Below are positions 31,701 through 43,406 of a DNA stretch of 64,000 bases, piece by piece. The stretch spans positions 10,015,953 through 10,079,952 of the forward strand of contig OY783192.1 in the NCBI GenBank assembly GCA_963678675.1, written 5' to 3'. Both the position numbers and the translations under genes were made by a program. Source of the DNA: Xiphydria camelus. Its lineage: Eukaryota; Arthropoda; Insecta; Hymenoptera; Xiphydriidae. The notes beneath the pieces are model-generated. The model worked only from the letters and a program-made list of their open reading frames with translations. It did not search any database and was not told the origin of the DNA. Position 1 is the stretch's first letter. Every line of letters begins with the position of its first letter.

Positions 31701-32429
31701 TGTCATTTTTTCAAAACCAGCATTATAAGAATTTTTTAAACAATTTTTGGGGAGCTCTTACACATAGTAGAATACGTTTAAACTATAGAAACCCAAAAAA
31801 ATGGATATTTTTTTTTTGGGAGGGAATGGGTTAATTTAGCATGTCTTGCAAACCAGGTGAGATACGTTGAATTGCTATTTATGTTTTTCTTCACAAACAA
31901 TCCGAAATAAACGATGGTATAATTAAACATTTTTAATTGCAAATTTCTATGTAAATTCAAGCATTTAAAACTTTAAAAATCAATCATGTGTAAACAACAA
32001 TGAAAAACAAAATTTGGTTTCGCTAGGAAAAATGGTGAGATTTTTCTAAACGGGTTACAAAAAAGAAAGTTGCAAAAATCTTAATTTTTGGATTTGTTAT
32101 GAATATTTGAACATTTCAACTCATCTGGAGGTCCTAGCTTCTTAGGCGTTGAAGATAGGATAAAAAGTGTAATAGCTTTTTTGTAGATAATTTTATGGTC
32201 TACAACTTTTGTTTTTTTTGTTTTACCTATTTTTCAATATGTCACGTAGTTTTCAAAATATTAGCGAAGAACCGATTTTTTCAACAATAAATAATTTTTT
32301 ACAACCGTACCCGGTTGGTGATTTTTCTTTTAATATGTTCCCTCCATTAATAACATCAAAATACACCTTTTCCCAAGTTTTCGCCCGTATGTCTCAATTT
32401 TCGATTTAGACGGAAATTTGACTGGACTA

Positions 32430-32869
32430 GGAACAGTCGATAACGCCGAGGAATTTCCGAATCCGAGTCCAAAGGGCGATGACGCCGTAATTAGCGATAC
32501 CTGAGTGACACACTTAACGGTCGAGCCAGCCGGATACTTGTTCTCGACCGTGAGGGGTGTCAGGCTACCTAGAAACTGTAAATGGATTTCCCGGTATTAT
32601 ATTTCCTCAATTGTCCATCGACTGCATCCGACCTTCCTCTCCTTAGGCCGGCTCGGATCGTTTAGGTAACGGAAAGTACCTTCCGAGAAAGGTTCGTGAC
32701 TGTGGTATTTCCGACGTAAGTTCACCGAAATGCGTCGTTTCGCCGATGACGCGATTAATTAAGTCGGCGAATTACTTATGGTCGATGATACGGAGAAGTA
32801 TCAATCGACCTTCCAGATTCCGTTGCTCGTTGCGACGGAACACTCTGCATTCACTATGAATTCCATCAA
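32430..32869. other. No recognisable gene
   Basis: Mixed-composition sequence between F1 and the mariner pseudogene. I see no domain or element ends. Confidence 0.4.
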
Positions 32870-34380
32870 GGAAAAAGTGTTAGGAAAGCATATGAATCGA
32901 TCTGTCCTGATCTTGGGGACGACGTTGTATCTAAAAGTATCTACATGTGAGTATTGCTATAAGAGATTTAAAGATGGTGATTTTGATGTTGGTGACCGTG
33001 AACGTACCGGGGCCCCTGTAAAGGTGGACGACCAGGAACTGCAACTTCCAATCCAATGCAAGGAGTGGATGAAAACTCTTGCCAGATGGAAAAACAACAT
33101 TCAGAACAGCTAGGAGTAACTTAACAAACTATTTCCTATTACTTTGAAGCAATGGGAAAGATTCGAAAAGGAACAAAGTGGGTGCCACACTCTTTGACTC
33201 AAGCAAATCGAAATATCCGTCTTGACATATATATGTTTGAATCTTTATAACAAGCGACAAAGAAAGTCTTTTTTGTGGAAAATTGTGACCGGCGATGAAA
33301 AGTGGATTTCTTTTGATAATCCGGGGCGCTGATATTATTGGGTTGACCCCGCCGAGCCGAAGACATCGACGCCAAATCGCAATATTCATTGTGATAAAGT
33401 CATGCTGTATATGGTGGGATATGAAAGGCGTACTCCCCATTATGAACTTCTGAAACCTGGCCAGACAGTTACTGCCGATCGCTATCGTCAACAATTAATA
33501 CGATTGAACCAAGAAATTGACCAAAAGCGTCCATTTACTGGCAAAGGAAAACGTCCAGTAAAACTGTTCCATGACAACGCCAGGCCTCATGTGGGTTGAC
33601 CGGTCAATGGCTCTTAAATGGAAATGTACCACACCCGGCGTATTCACCAGACTTAGCTCCATCTGATTTTTACTTGTTTTGGAAAATGCAAAACGAATTA
33701 TGAGGTTGGCTGGGCAAAAACTGAAGCAGGTGGCGCCACCGAGCCAAACACCCTCGGGCAAATTAAAACGGTTATAATATATTATTAATACTGCACTGTT
33801 GCAGATTTGACTATACCTGATGTGACTGGTAAAAAAATTATGAAAGTGAAACGGTTGAAGGAATTCAGCGGATCTCCAACTGATGCGGCAGGTCCTCTTC
33901 GCGCGGGAGAAGGACCTGTTTCCGTCGTCTGGTGGTGGCGACACCGTCGCTCGTCGTGGGTCGGCCGCTATCGTTGGTGGGAAGCGGCTGCGGAGGCTCC
34001 ACAGCCACCGTTTTATATTAAATGTTTTATTTAAATTCACTTCACTACATACAGATTCATAAATTAATGTTGTATTTTCGTTTTTGACTCCTGCAATGCC
34101 TACTATACTTTATAAAGTAAGCATTGACTCCTGCCATATTGATATATTTCAAATCAGGCGGTAAATAAGGGTGTTTAGCTCGGTGGCGCCTAAGTTTACT
34201 TCCTCGACCACCAACCAACCTCATTGTCTGATGTGTGATTCAAAACATTTGAAGAAGTCCAAAAATGCATCGATAACTTCCTCATCTTGCAAGATGAAAC
34301 TTTCTTTGCGGAAGGCATCCGTGAATTGCCTAAAAGATGGCTGAAGGTCATTAAAAGTGAGGGGGATTATTTTGATGAAA
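32870..34380 (+). pseudogene. mariner transposase, decayed and split
   Basis: Recognisable pieces in order: STCEYCYKRFKDGDFDVGDR and ERTGAPVKVDD (end of the HTH region and linker), KWVPHSL, IVTGDEKW (first catalytic Asp), YELLKPGQTVTADRYRQQL, HDNARPHV (second Asp) and YSPDLAPSDFYLF (third Asp), then, after an inserted element, FKTFEEVQKCID and IRELPKRWLKVIKSEGDYF. That is the order of a ~345-residue D,D34D mariner transposase. It is spread over several frames with stops, so it is dead. The terminal inverted repeats were not found. Confidence 0.85.
33701..34224. mobile_element. Element inserted in the mariner pseudogene
   Basis: The inverted ends ATGAGGTTGGCTGGGC and CCAACCAACCTCAT, with a second matched block GGCGCCACCGAGC / GCTCGGTGGCGCC, enclose ~0.5 kb. 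ATT lies just before the element and again at its right end, so a 3-bp duplication is possible, but TA cannot be excluded. The mariner reading resumes directly after it. The interior has no convincing coding sequence. Confidence 0.65.
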
Positions 34381-36589
34381 AAATGTATTTTACTTTTTTC
34401 AAAAATATATTTGGAATGTTTGCAAAAGTGCCTTAAAACTTATTTGTATACCTAATACATCAATTATGTTTATTTCGTTGTAGTAGATAAAAACTTTCGG
34501 TTCGAGTCGGTGCATATATAGGTAAGTATTCTTCTTCTTCCGAGGACAACGTTTAGATCAACAGAAAGAAATTCCGTACCAAACTGTGTCAAGAGGTAAC
34601 GGGTAACGAGATAACCGTGGTTCGAGTGGAGACGTTCATTTGCGACAATATGCGCTGATTATATTATTTTGTCTTCGCGGACGACAAAAATATCAAGAAT
34701 TGAGAAGAGCTTGCCTAATAATCACACCGAAAAGTTCTATTTATAGAAAATGCTTTGCGCAATGATCGAAATGTTATCGGGAAACGTATGAGTAACACCA
34801 CGTCCATCCGAGAAGAGCCAACTCTGCGAACGCATTGGCGAAGCTCTAGTTTCGCGAGACAAACGTTTTCAAGGTCCGAAAACGTAGGGGCGTGTACGTT
34901 TCGGCGCGAGACAGCCACGCGCGGATTAATTTTAAATGTTCATCCTGCTAAAACAGCACTAGATGGAATATACGCGGGCGTAGGTATATTCATATGCAAA
35001 TGTTGGATATTCGGACGGGTTGCGCACAGCAGGACTCTACTTGACTAGCGTCGCTCGGTTGTACGCGTTGACGAAGCGATGCGACGCATCGAGGCTCGGC
35101 GCGTAGACTCCGTAAAGCCAGGTTTGCCTTGGGTTCACGTATTTTTAGCGGCATTATTCAGGCCAGGTGGTACCGATTTAGCCGACGGCGGTGTATTATT
35201 GGTACGCGCGGACACAACAACGCTGATGAGAGATGTTTCTACCGCGTAAACCCCACACGCGTAAGTATACGTGCGCTTTCACGCACCCACACCGAGGCGC
35301 CTATGGAGCTCGTTCCCTCGAATTATGAGACACCTCAATTTATATACGACTCACCGACTTCTACGAGCGATTTGTCAGGGTCCGGTCTGGAAAAAATAGG
35401 AGGAGACGGTTCTTCCCATCAGTGCTTCAACCTGGGGCGTAGTCTGGCGTTGAGAACAAATCTGCCGAATTCGAGATACTTGACTTTGAATAGCGTCGCG
35501 AGTGCATATTTGCTGGACTCGACGGATATACCTATTGCTTCAAATAACATTTAATCAAATTAACGATATCTACGTAAAGTAGATGATAAATGACATTTTG
35601 GCCATTTAAATGAAATACAGATGTTTACTCGACATTCAAAAACATGTTTACTTAACTCCTACGAATTCGTTTCTCGGAGTAGAAACCTAATTCGAGATAT
35701 ATACATATATGGACGCGCGTATCGTATGCGGAAGTAACGTACACGTGCCGAAATTCGCAGGCATTTAATTTGCACACTGGTCTTCGCGCGATAAGGTGAT
35801 ACAGATCCACGCGATCTCAGACGCGTTCAATGCGAGCTATCGCATATACATGCGTGAATCACACCGTACCACGTTTTCGCATCCACACGCGTGTCATGAG
35901 AGGGAGCGGAATGTGTGTCACATCCTTGCGCCACTGGTTAGCTAGCTCGATGGAATTAGTTCAGCAAAACCTCGCGTTACGATCCTCGTCGGTAAATATC
36001 GAAAGAATCGAAGGTTACGGCGCAGCTGGTTCGACAGAACCTCGTCGAGGTCGCGCACGCGTACAACACTCATAACGATCCTTCGCGAGAGAGAAGGAAG
36101 GAGAGGTAGAAGCCATACGCGAAAAAATAGCTCGAGCGATTCGACCCTGTCAGTGGATGTAATGAAATCGAATCCGTATGATACAGTCGCGGGCATCGAC
36201 TGCCGTACGTCTTTAATCAACGGGAATTCTCGCGGTAACTGAAGGCTCTGAGGCAAATTTTAATTGCTGCGGTCTAGTTCGACGATTGACATCGGGATAA
36301 GGTGTGAACGCGTACCGCCGCGTCGTACTGAAGTAGTGAAATATAAACAACTTTAGTAAGTGCACCTAGTGGGCCCAAAACTGCAGATCGATCCGCGGTA
36401 CCTGCGGATCGAACCGTATCCGTGGACTTTCGACTTGACGAAAGTTTTTTCCCGCGTGCCAGTCCAAATCGTCCTGTTCCGATGACTCGCCCATGATCAT
36501 ACATTTATTTATGATCTTTAAAGGAGCCGAAATATAGGTATTTTGCGGGACTCGGGAAATACCTAGCGTCACCCTAGACTGTAACGGTA
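34381..36589. other. Long stretch without a recognisable gene
   Basis: 34500-36300 is more GC- and CpG-rich than its surroundings, with many CGCG motifs. The longest open frame (35129-35554; from the ATG at 35303, MELVPSNYETPQFIY, about 83 residues) has no domain I know. It could be host-derived intergenic or exonic sequence. I would not call a gene from sequence alone. Confidence 0.35.
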
Positions 36590-37090
36590 ATTACAGTCAC
36601 ACAAAAAAAAAGTAGGGTATATATTTGATGCGATAGGTATATGTTAACTGTAGTAATTTTGCCTCCTGATCACGAATCCGATGTCAAAATTTGGCCATCA
36701 CGTCATATGTTTTTAATCTCAAAAAACCAGCTAGAGATCATGATTTTCAAAGAGTTAATGGACTTAAACCAAATTCAATATAGGGGGGTTTTGGGGTCGC
36801 TGATCACGAATCTGAAGTCAGATTTCCAAAATTGAAGATGGCGAATGCAATATGGCGGACGAGATTTTCAAAAATGGATGGATTCATGCCAAATTTGGTA
36901 TAGGGTTCTTTTTTCGGTCGCTGATGACGAATATGAAGTTATACTTTAAAGAATTCAAAATTTTCAAAAATCTCGTCCGCCATATTGGATCTGCCATCTT
37001 AAATTTTTTAAATCCGACTTCAGATTCGTGATCAGCGACCCAAAAAAACCCCTATACTGAATTTGGTTTAAGTGGTTTTGATCGTTTTTT
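36590..37090. repeat. Repeat family G with inverted halves
   Basis: Blocks such as GGTCGCTGATCACGAATCTG and AATATGGCGGACGAGATTTT occur in one orientation at 36795-36880 and inverted at 36960-37060. The flank 36600-36700 recurs inverted at 49900-50030. Related motifs form the tandem array at 63544-63950. Non-coding. Confidence 0.75.
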
Positions 37091-37095
37091 CAGAT

Positions 37096-37645
37096 TAAAA
37101 AAAAACGTGTGGCCGCCACACGCGGAAGAAGTAAAACTTCGATACCAGTTTCTCTGAATTTGATTCCGGTGGTATTAGTTTCAATTGGCTCTACGAAGAA
37201 GCATTGTAAAAGACTTGTATAGAGCCAATTGAAACTAAGGCTTAACTCACACGGTGCGACTTCACTGCGACAGCAGTGCGACAGAACTGACGCACGCTGT
37301 CGCAGGAATCGACGACTTTCCTGCGACAGTTTTGTCCCACCGCGTGAGCAGATGCGCGGCAAACTAACACAACGACAGCGCCACTGTAGATGTCATACAG
37401 ACAAGCGCGAGGTGCGTGTCGCACTACTGTCGCAGGGAAGTCGCACCGTGTGAGTGCTTCGCTGCGTCTCCATGCTGATTTGCCGCGTGCGACGTACTCT
37501 CGACCGGGTCCGACCGAGTGCGACAGTTTTGTCGCAGTGAAGTCGCACCGTGTGAGTTAAGCCTAATACCACCGGAATCATATTCAGAGAAACTGGTATC
37601 GAAGTTTTACTTCTTCCGCGTGTGGAGGTCACACGTTTTGTTTTT
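37096..37645. mobile_element. Foldback element interrupted by a Harbinger MITE
   Basis: CGGAAGAAGTAAAACTTCG near 37121 and its inverse near 37600 begin long inverted arms that continue through CCAGTTTCTCTGAAT to AGTTTCAATTGGCTC; the loop is GAAGAAGCATTGTAAAAG-like. The right arm is split by the insert at 37239-37564. Confidence 0.75.
37239..37564. mobile_element. PIF/Harbinger-type MITE, TAA duplication
   Basis: A 326-bp element with ends GGCTTAACTCACACGGTGCG and its inverse, flanked by TAA at 37236-37238 and 37565-37567. Internally it is rich in GCGACAG repeats. A 3-bp TAA duplication fits PIF/Harbinger. Confidence 0.8.
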
Positions 37646-37679
37646 TTTTTCTTATTTTCATCCAAGGAACCCATCATTG

Positions 37680-37965
37680 AAGTCTGTCGCAATATTAAAG
37701 AATCACCCAGTATATTTACTTACTTAGTCCAACAAAATATTTTTTCCGCCATAATCAAGTATACATAAACTACAACACAAATACATTGCAAATAAACTCT
37801 TTTCTCAGTATACAAAGTAACTTTGATTGAACGAAGTGTTCACTAAACTGACAAATTTCTAGAAAATCATAAACGGAATCAAGGAATTTTACTTCCAAAT
37901 ATTTGACAGTGATAAAACATTAATCGCTGTTTCTCAGAATTTCAGATACATTACAAATTCTATAA
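37680..37965 (+). repeat. Repeat family H, copy 1 (inverted copy at 48925-49270)
   Basis: TTTCTAGAAAATCATAAACG, GGAATTTTACTTCCAAAT and AATCGCTGTTTCTCAGAAT appear inverted at 48925-49170, and CGCCATAATCAAGTA appears at both ends. Non-coding and AT-rich. Confidence 0.65.
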
Positions 37966-37989
37966 TATTATAGTGCACATTATAGTGCA

Positions 37990-38330
37990 CTCAGTTCGGG
38001 TGGTACATTTCGGCCAACGAGGACTGCTTATATATTCGCAGTCCTGCACCTTTCCCGGAAGGCTAATTACCGAACGAATTGTAATGAACCACTTCTCGCA
38101 AATACCGCTGTATTTCGAATGCATTCGAAATGCATTCAGCTTTGTAAAGGAGAGAAATGATGATTTCAATAGATAATTAACCGAATATTTCGGCAAAGGT
38201 TCATTCCGATTCATCCAGTAATTAACCTTTTCAGAAAAGGTGCGGGACTGCGAACTCATTAGCAGCCTGGATTCGCCGAAATGTACTGCTTCGCTGATGG
38301 CGATATGAACCCTAGTTTGACGAAGTATTT
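37990..38330. repeat. Repeat family P, copies in opposite orientation
   Basis: TTCGCAGTCCTGCACCTTTCC at 38036 and its inverse AAAAGGTGCGGGACTGCGAA at 38233 bracket a TTGTAAAGGAGAGAAATGA-type core, so two family-P units face each other. Confidence 0.6.
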
Positions 38331-38368
38331 ATGATCGCGATGCTATTTGGTTGGAAAATAAGTTCGTA

Positions 38369-38819
38369 GCGTTTTCTTTTATTTTCTTTCATTTTACAAC
38401 GATTTGTTTGCTGTTCCGCAAAGTGTTTATATTCACTCGGAAGAGCTCTTTCTGCTCTACAAAACTGTTATAATTGTTTATTCGAATAACAATTTTTTAT
38501 TATTTTTCAGGCTTAGAAAGGAATATCCAGGAGGAAAAAATCAGAATTTTCGACATCTTTTTTATCAAAGAGACTCGCCTATAATACCTTCTCCGTATAC
38601 GGCAGTTTTTTGACCTCGATGAAAAGCGAAGAAAAGCAGATGTCGAAACTGCTGATTTTTCCCCCTGGATATTCCATTTCTAAGCCAGAAAAATAATAAA
38701 AAATTTAATTATTCGAAATAACAATTATAACAGTTTTGTAGAGCAGAAAGAGCTCTTTCGAGTACATATAAACATATTGCCAAACAAGAAAATAAATCGT
38801 TGTAAAATAAAAGAAAACG
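38369..38819. mobile_element. 450-bp foldback MITE
   Basis: The arms 38370-38545 and 38652-38819 are inverted repeats of ~170 bp (CGTTTTCTTTTATTTT...AAAATAAAAGAAAACG) with moderate divergence. TA lies at 38367-38368 and 38820-38821. No coding capacity. Confidence 0.75.
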
Positions 38820-39126
38820 TAATTGTGCGACGGAACAGTCTCGGCGACGCAAGTATCGGCCACTTGAGCATGCCGTTTCTTTTTTTTTTTTTTGAAGAAC
38901 GGGGAGGAGGGGAATCTTCGAAAAGACACCCAAGATATTGTTAGGGTAGAGAGAGTGTCGGATTTTTACCAACTAAACCCCTCCTCGTGGTTACCAATCC
39001 GGGGGTTATGAACCAAGTAGAAGATGAAGTATGGGGGTGGAAGACATAGAAACATAATAAAAAGGCCTTGCCGCTAGATGGGGCCGCAGGCCCGAAAGAC
39101 GCATGTGCGAGTTTAGAGGGAACATT

Positions 39127-41857
39127 TTAGGTTAAGTGACGAAGATTAATTGATAAGAATACAGAGACGGCGGTATTTATCCGTGGGTTTGCACGAGAAA
39201 TTGCTAAGTGCTTTAATAGAGGCATTTTATTGTGGGTCTTGACGGAATGACGAAGGTTACCAGCATATTTCAATGCGGCTGAATCGAGTGACGGGAGACC
39301 AGTTTCACGGAGCAGCTGGACGTTCCTAATGAACCAGGGGGAGTGTAGGGAGCCTCTAAGGAGTCTCATGTAAGTTCCGTAAAGTTTGGTAAGTTTACTA
39401 CGATCGGCCGAACCCCACACGGGAATGGCATACGAGCAAATGCTCCTAATCAACGCGTTGAAGGCCCTGACCTTGGTGACCTGAGAGATATTCCGGTTAT
39501 TGAAAAATGGTTTCAGGGAGACGAATGCCCCGTTGGATTTGCCGCACACGGAGGAAATCTGCTTGACCCAGTTTAAGTTCCTGTCAAAAATTACCCCTAA
39601 ATATTTGACAAAGTTACTCCAAGGGATTAGATGATTGTTTACTGAGAGACGATCTGGGGGGATATTACGGCGAGAGAAGAAGATAGCCTCTGACTTGGCT
39701 TCGTTGAGGGAGAAACCCCACATATGATACCAATCGAGGAGTTCGGGTAAGAATTTGTTAACAACTGAGGAGCAGAATTTCTTGGTTTTCGAGGAATATA
39801 ACAAAGCGACGTCATCTGCGTATTGCGCAGTAATGATTTTGTCGTGGGTGGGGATGTCGTGACAGTATAGATTGAATAGAGTAGGCGAGAGTTTAGAACC
39901 TTGCGGAACTCCAGCCGTGATAGGCTGCGGATCGGAGAAGCTTTTCCCCGAACGAACTCTAAAAGATCTGTCTGTGAGAAAGGACCGTATCAGACCGATC
40001 AGGTAGTGAGGGAGTTTTAGCTCATTTAATTTGTAGATTAAACCATCGTGTCAGACTCTGTCGAAGGCTTGCTTGGCATCGAGCAGGAGTATAGAGGTGT
40101 GGCGAGACTTGTTGAGGTTGTCTGCGACGAGTTCAGCAACGCGGAGGAGTTGGTGGCAGGTACTATGCCGGGGACGGAAACCATGCTGGAAGTCGGGGAG
40201 GATGTTGGCCTCGGAGCAAAATCTGTTAAGGTGGGTTAGTATGATACTTTCCGTAACTTTGCTGAGGGCAGAGAGCAGGCTAATTGGCCTGTAGCTGGAG
40301 GCTTAGTTGAGAGGCTTAACCTGTTTAGGAAGGCAAATGATTGTTGCCGTCTTCCACGCGGGGGGGAAATATTGCAACCGCATGATAGCGTTGATGATGT
40401 TACAGATGGCGACGATAAAGATGTGCGGGAGAATTTTGAGGACCCCATTGGGGATGGAGTCATAACCTGGAGCTTTATTTTTCTTTAAGGATTGAATGGT
40501 TAACGCGATTTCGCAAGGAGAGGTGTGAGGGAAGGAGAGATCATCGAGGCTGATATCTTGGACGGCATCTGTGATAGTGGAATGAAAAAAGGCGAATTTA
40601 TCGCGGATAGGAAACGGGGAACATTGTTAACTAAGGGATTCAGCGAAGATATTAGCCTTGTCGCTGTCTACCGGGTAGGCGATTCCGTCTTTTAGGAGAG
40701 GAGGGGAATAAGGCTGTCTGTTCTTGAGGGACTTTATAACTTTCCAGCACCTTCTGGGGTTTGCTTCGGCTATAGAAATATAATTATTGAATTTTTCGTT
40801 CCGAAAAGACTGGAGGGCGGCCCTAAGGTCGCGTTTTATAGAATTTAGATGGGGGCGGAGGGCGGGGTTGCTTGTGCGTTGCAGGTGTCTGCGAATTCTT
40901 CTCTTTTTAGCTATAAGAGCTCTAATCTCGGGAGGAAGACGGGTGTCGACAGCGTGGAGAGAAATCGGGATGCTAGCTAGATCCATTTTGGATTTAATTT
41001 CTTGGGTGAGCGAGACAACGGCGGAGTCAATGTCTTGAATGGTCCGTAAGATAGGACATTTGTAGGACGTGGTTTCAAGATGAAAGCGGAGTGCCAACCA
41101 ATTGATTTTTGTCTTAGTCGGGGATTCGGAAGAGAGATTACCTGGGATTTCAAGAAGGACTGGGTTGTGGTCGGAATTAAGAGCTGGGACAGTCCAAGGG
41201 TCTTTGATTAAAGTTAAGTTCTTGGAGATGAAAATGTCTAGGATATCCGGATTTTTAGAACCTGAGAAGTGGGTGTAATCCGAAGGAGCGTCAACGGAGA
41301 AATTATGAGCATTAAGGAGATTGAATAATGTCTTGCCTTTCGAGTTTTTAGCGCGGAAACCCCAGGAGTTATACTTGGCATTGAAGTCCCCTGCCAGGAT
41401 CGTAGGAGTATTTTGTGTCAAGAAGGGCCGTGATTTCGGATAGGTTGTTAGTGTCCGGGGGGGGGGGGGAGTAACAAGCTATGATTTTCGGGGGATTGTT
41501 ATTATGGATGACCTCAATGCCGCAAGTCTCCAGAGAGGGGGTAGGGGTACTAATGGCCTCGTGGCGGATGGAGTTTCGTACGATAGTAGCTACTCCTCCA
41601 TGCTTGGAGTTAGGACGGTCACATCTATAGACGGAGAAATTGGGGATGTAGAGCTTTTGAAGAGGTTGTAGGTGCGTTTCCGTAATGCAGGCCACATCAA
41701 TGGAGGATTCGTCGAGGAGCTGCGTTAAGAGGAGAGTTCTATGTTTCTTGGCTGATAGAATACCGTTGGCGTTCCAGTTAAGAATGGTGAGGTGAACTTT
41801 ACTGGAGTTGGACGTTAGGTTGTAGGAGTGCCCAGGTGAATTTGGTGGCAAAGTCAC
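39127..41857 (-). pseudogene. Jockey ORF2: endonuclease + reverse transcriptase
   Basis: The EN begins at 41857 (NLTSNSSKVHLTILNWNANG, CITETHLQPL). A frameshift near 41400 leads into LAGDFNAKYNSWG, LDIFISKN and NSDHNPVLLEI. From 41421 down to 39127 one frame holds the rest, with in-frame stops at 40627-40629 (TAA), 40303-40305 (TAA) and 40051-40053 (TGA). RT motifs are KNKAPGYDSIPNGVLK, SSYRPISLLSALSKV, LLDAKQAFDRV, GVPQGSKLSPTLFNLY and the catalytic YADDVALLYSS (~39810-39840). The C-terminus reads VKYLGVIFDRNLNWVKQI and LIRSICSYAIPVWG. There is no RNase H, as in Jockey. The TGA falls where FDRVWHDGL would have Trp. Confidence 0.88.
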
Positions 41858-43084
41858 GAAAAAGCTCTAAGAGAGTCTGGTTTTGGTGCGGGACGGCTGA
41901 GGCCGGGGGATGTTGAGCGAGTTGGCGCGGGGCAGGGGAGGAGGAGGGGCCACTGGTGGCCAGCGCGAACAGGCGGGTGAGTGGAAGAGGAGGAGATGCG
42001 ATTTGGGGGGAGGGAGATTCGCCACCCGGGTGGCTGCGTGAGAGCGTGGTCGGAGCGGAGGCAGGAGGCGTGGGGGGCGATACTCGAGTAGAGGACGTGT
42101 TTGCTAGTGAAGCTTTAGGGCAACCACGAAAGGTGGCACGGTGCGGACCGCCGCAATTGACGCAGATTGGGGATGTGTTTAGTTTGTCTTTGGAACGATA
42201 GGTAGAAGTCTCGTGGTCTTTTGCACAGAAGGCGCAGACCCAGGCGGCATGGCAATAGTTTGCCGTGTGCCGGAATTTCATGCAGCGGCGGCACTGCGGA
42301 GTAATCTTTGATTTTCTTTTCGGTTCAATTTTTACACTGAGACCGGAGAGCGATTTGATGTCATAGATGGATTTGGCAGGAGGGGATTTGGCGTCGAGGT
42401 AGACGCAGACCAGAGAGAGAGGCCATATTTTATCACCTTTTCTCATGCGATAAACGGACTTGATTGGCACGCCCTTGGATTCGAGTTCGGCGCGAATGTC
42501 GTCTGCGGAGAGGAACTCCAGAACGCCCCTGATTACCACAATCAGGTCTTTGTCCTGGGGGATTTGGTTCGTGGTGTACTGGATTTTGTCCACATCCAGT
42601 TTGGAAGTCAGGAGCCGGAAGTCGTTTACCGATTGAAGATATACTTTGACTGAGTCAGAAGTATTGACAGCACGGTGGAAAGGGATATCCTTTTCAGCCA
42701 GGAATGTTTGGATAGTAGTCCATTTGGATTTCTGCTTGGTGCAGATGGGCGGAAGGTTTGAGGAGCCATTTTCCTCGGACTCTAGCTCTGAGTCAGAGTC
42801 AGACTCCGTGGAACTGGCAGACGGAGAGCTAGTTTTCCTGCGCTTGCACGCCTTTCGAGACTGGGTTTGCCAGGGATTCCCGTCGATCTCCATAGCGGGG
42901 GCGGATTGCGTCGCGACAGACGACGAGGAAGAGTTTGGTGGCTGGCGCTCAGGAGAGCCTTAATTTTGGCGATCTGAGTATCAGAATCGGCAAGAGCTTT
43001 GAGAATACGAGTTCTATCCTCCTGGAAGGGATTGCTCATTTGGAGTGGTGATAGCAGGGGTGAGCGAGTCTTGAGAAAGACTCA
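41799..43084 (-). pseudogene. Jockey ORF1 (gag-like) with zinc knuckles
   Basis: The open part (from 42893) contains KWTTIQTFLAEKDIPFHRAV, then IVVIRGVLEFLSADDI, the PRE/C2HC-type region of arthropod Jockey ORF1. Zinc knuckles follow: CRRCMKFRHTANYCH, CAFCAKDHETSTY (C changed to Y) and CVNCGGPHRATFRGC, then a Pro/Ser-rich tail. Upstream, MSLSQDSLTPAITTPNE at 43084 and ILKALADSDTQIAKIKALL are in other frames, so the N-terminus is frameshifted twice. The protein would package element RNA. ORF1 and ORF2 overlap at 41799-41857. Confidence 0.82.
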
Positions 43085-43406
43085 TTTCGGCTGATGGGGA
43101 AGAGGCGAGTCGATTGCGAACAGCTCTGCGGATTTGAGTTGTAAAGCCCTGAGAAGGGCTAGATTGGGTGAACGGCGACTGTCGCCCGGCGGGGCAGCCG
43201 CTGTATACCTGAGTGTACCTTATTGTAAGATGGATGGATGGCAGCAGCGCGCCACGGTGATCCTGAACCTTTAGGGGCGGGAACCCCTGGGTGAAGAGGG
43301 TCGTGGTCACTAAGCGACCTTCCTAATCTTGAATCTGCACAGCGATTATCACGAGCGTTCGAATGGGGCGAGAGCTCCGGTATAGTCCAGTCAAATTTCC
43401 GTTTAA

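Larger units (their letters stand above)
28386..31830 (+). mobile_element. piggyBac-like transposon, apparently complete
   Basis: A 3445-bp element flanked by TTAA at 28382-28385 and 31831-31834. Its 14-bp terminal inverted repeats are perfect (CCCATTCCCTCCCA...TGGGAGGGAATGGG). Palindromic subterminal motifs occur near both ends. It carries one transposase gene with a predicted short 5' exon and an undisrupted main exon. The host sequence on each side is continuous with family F. This is the best preserved autonomous element in the window. Confidence 0.93.
26985..32427. mobile_element. Foldback element F1 (left arm deleted), hosts a piggyBac
   Basis: The ends GTCCAGTAAAATTTTCG and the inverse CGGAAATTTGACTGGAC are flanked by TA (26983-26984; 32428-32429). 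Compared with F2, the left arm is cut short: near 27240 the sequence jumps to the centre of the element and the right arm follows to 32427. The right arm holds one tRNA-like segment (27900-27972) and the piggyBac at 28386-31830. Without the piggyBac F1 is ~2.0 kb. No protein-coding capacity of its own. Confidence 0.82.

Noticed and set aside
35129..35554. 141-codon frame in the CpG-richer region
   Set aside because: Its first codons lack ATG and there is no recognised domain; kept only as a note under the unassigned stretch.
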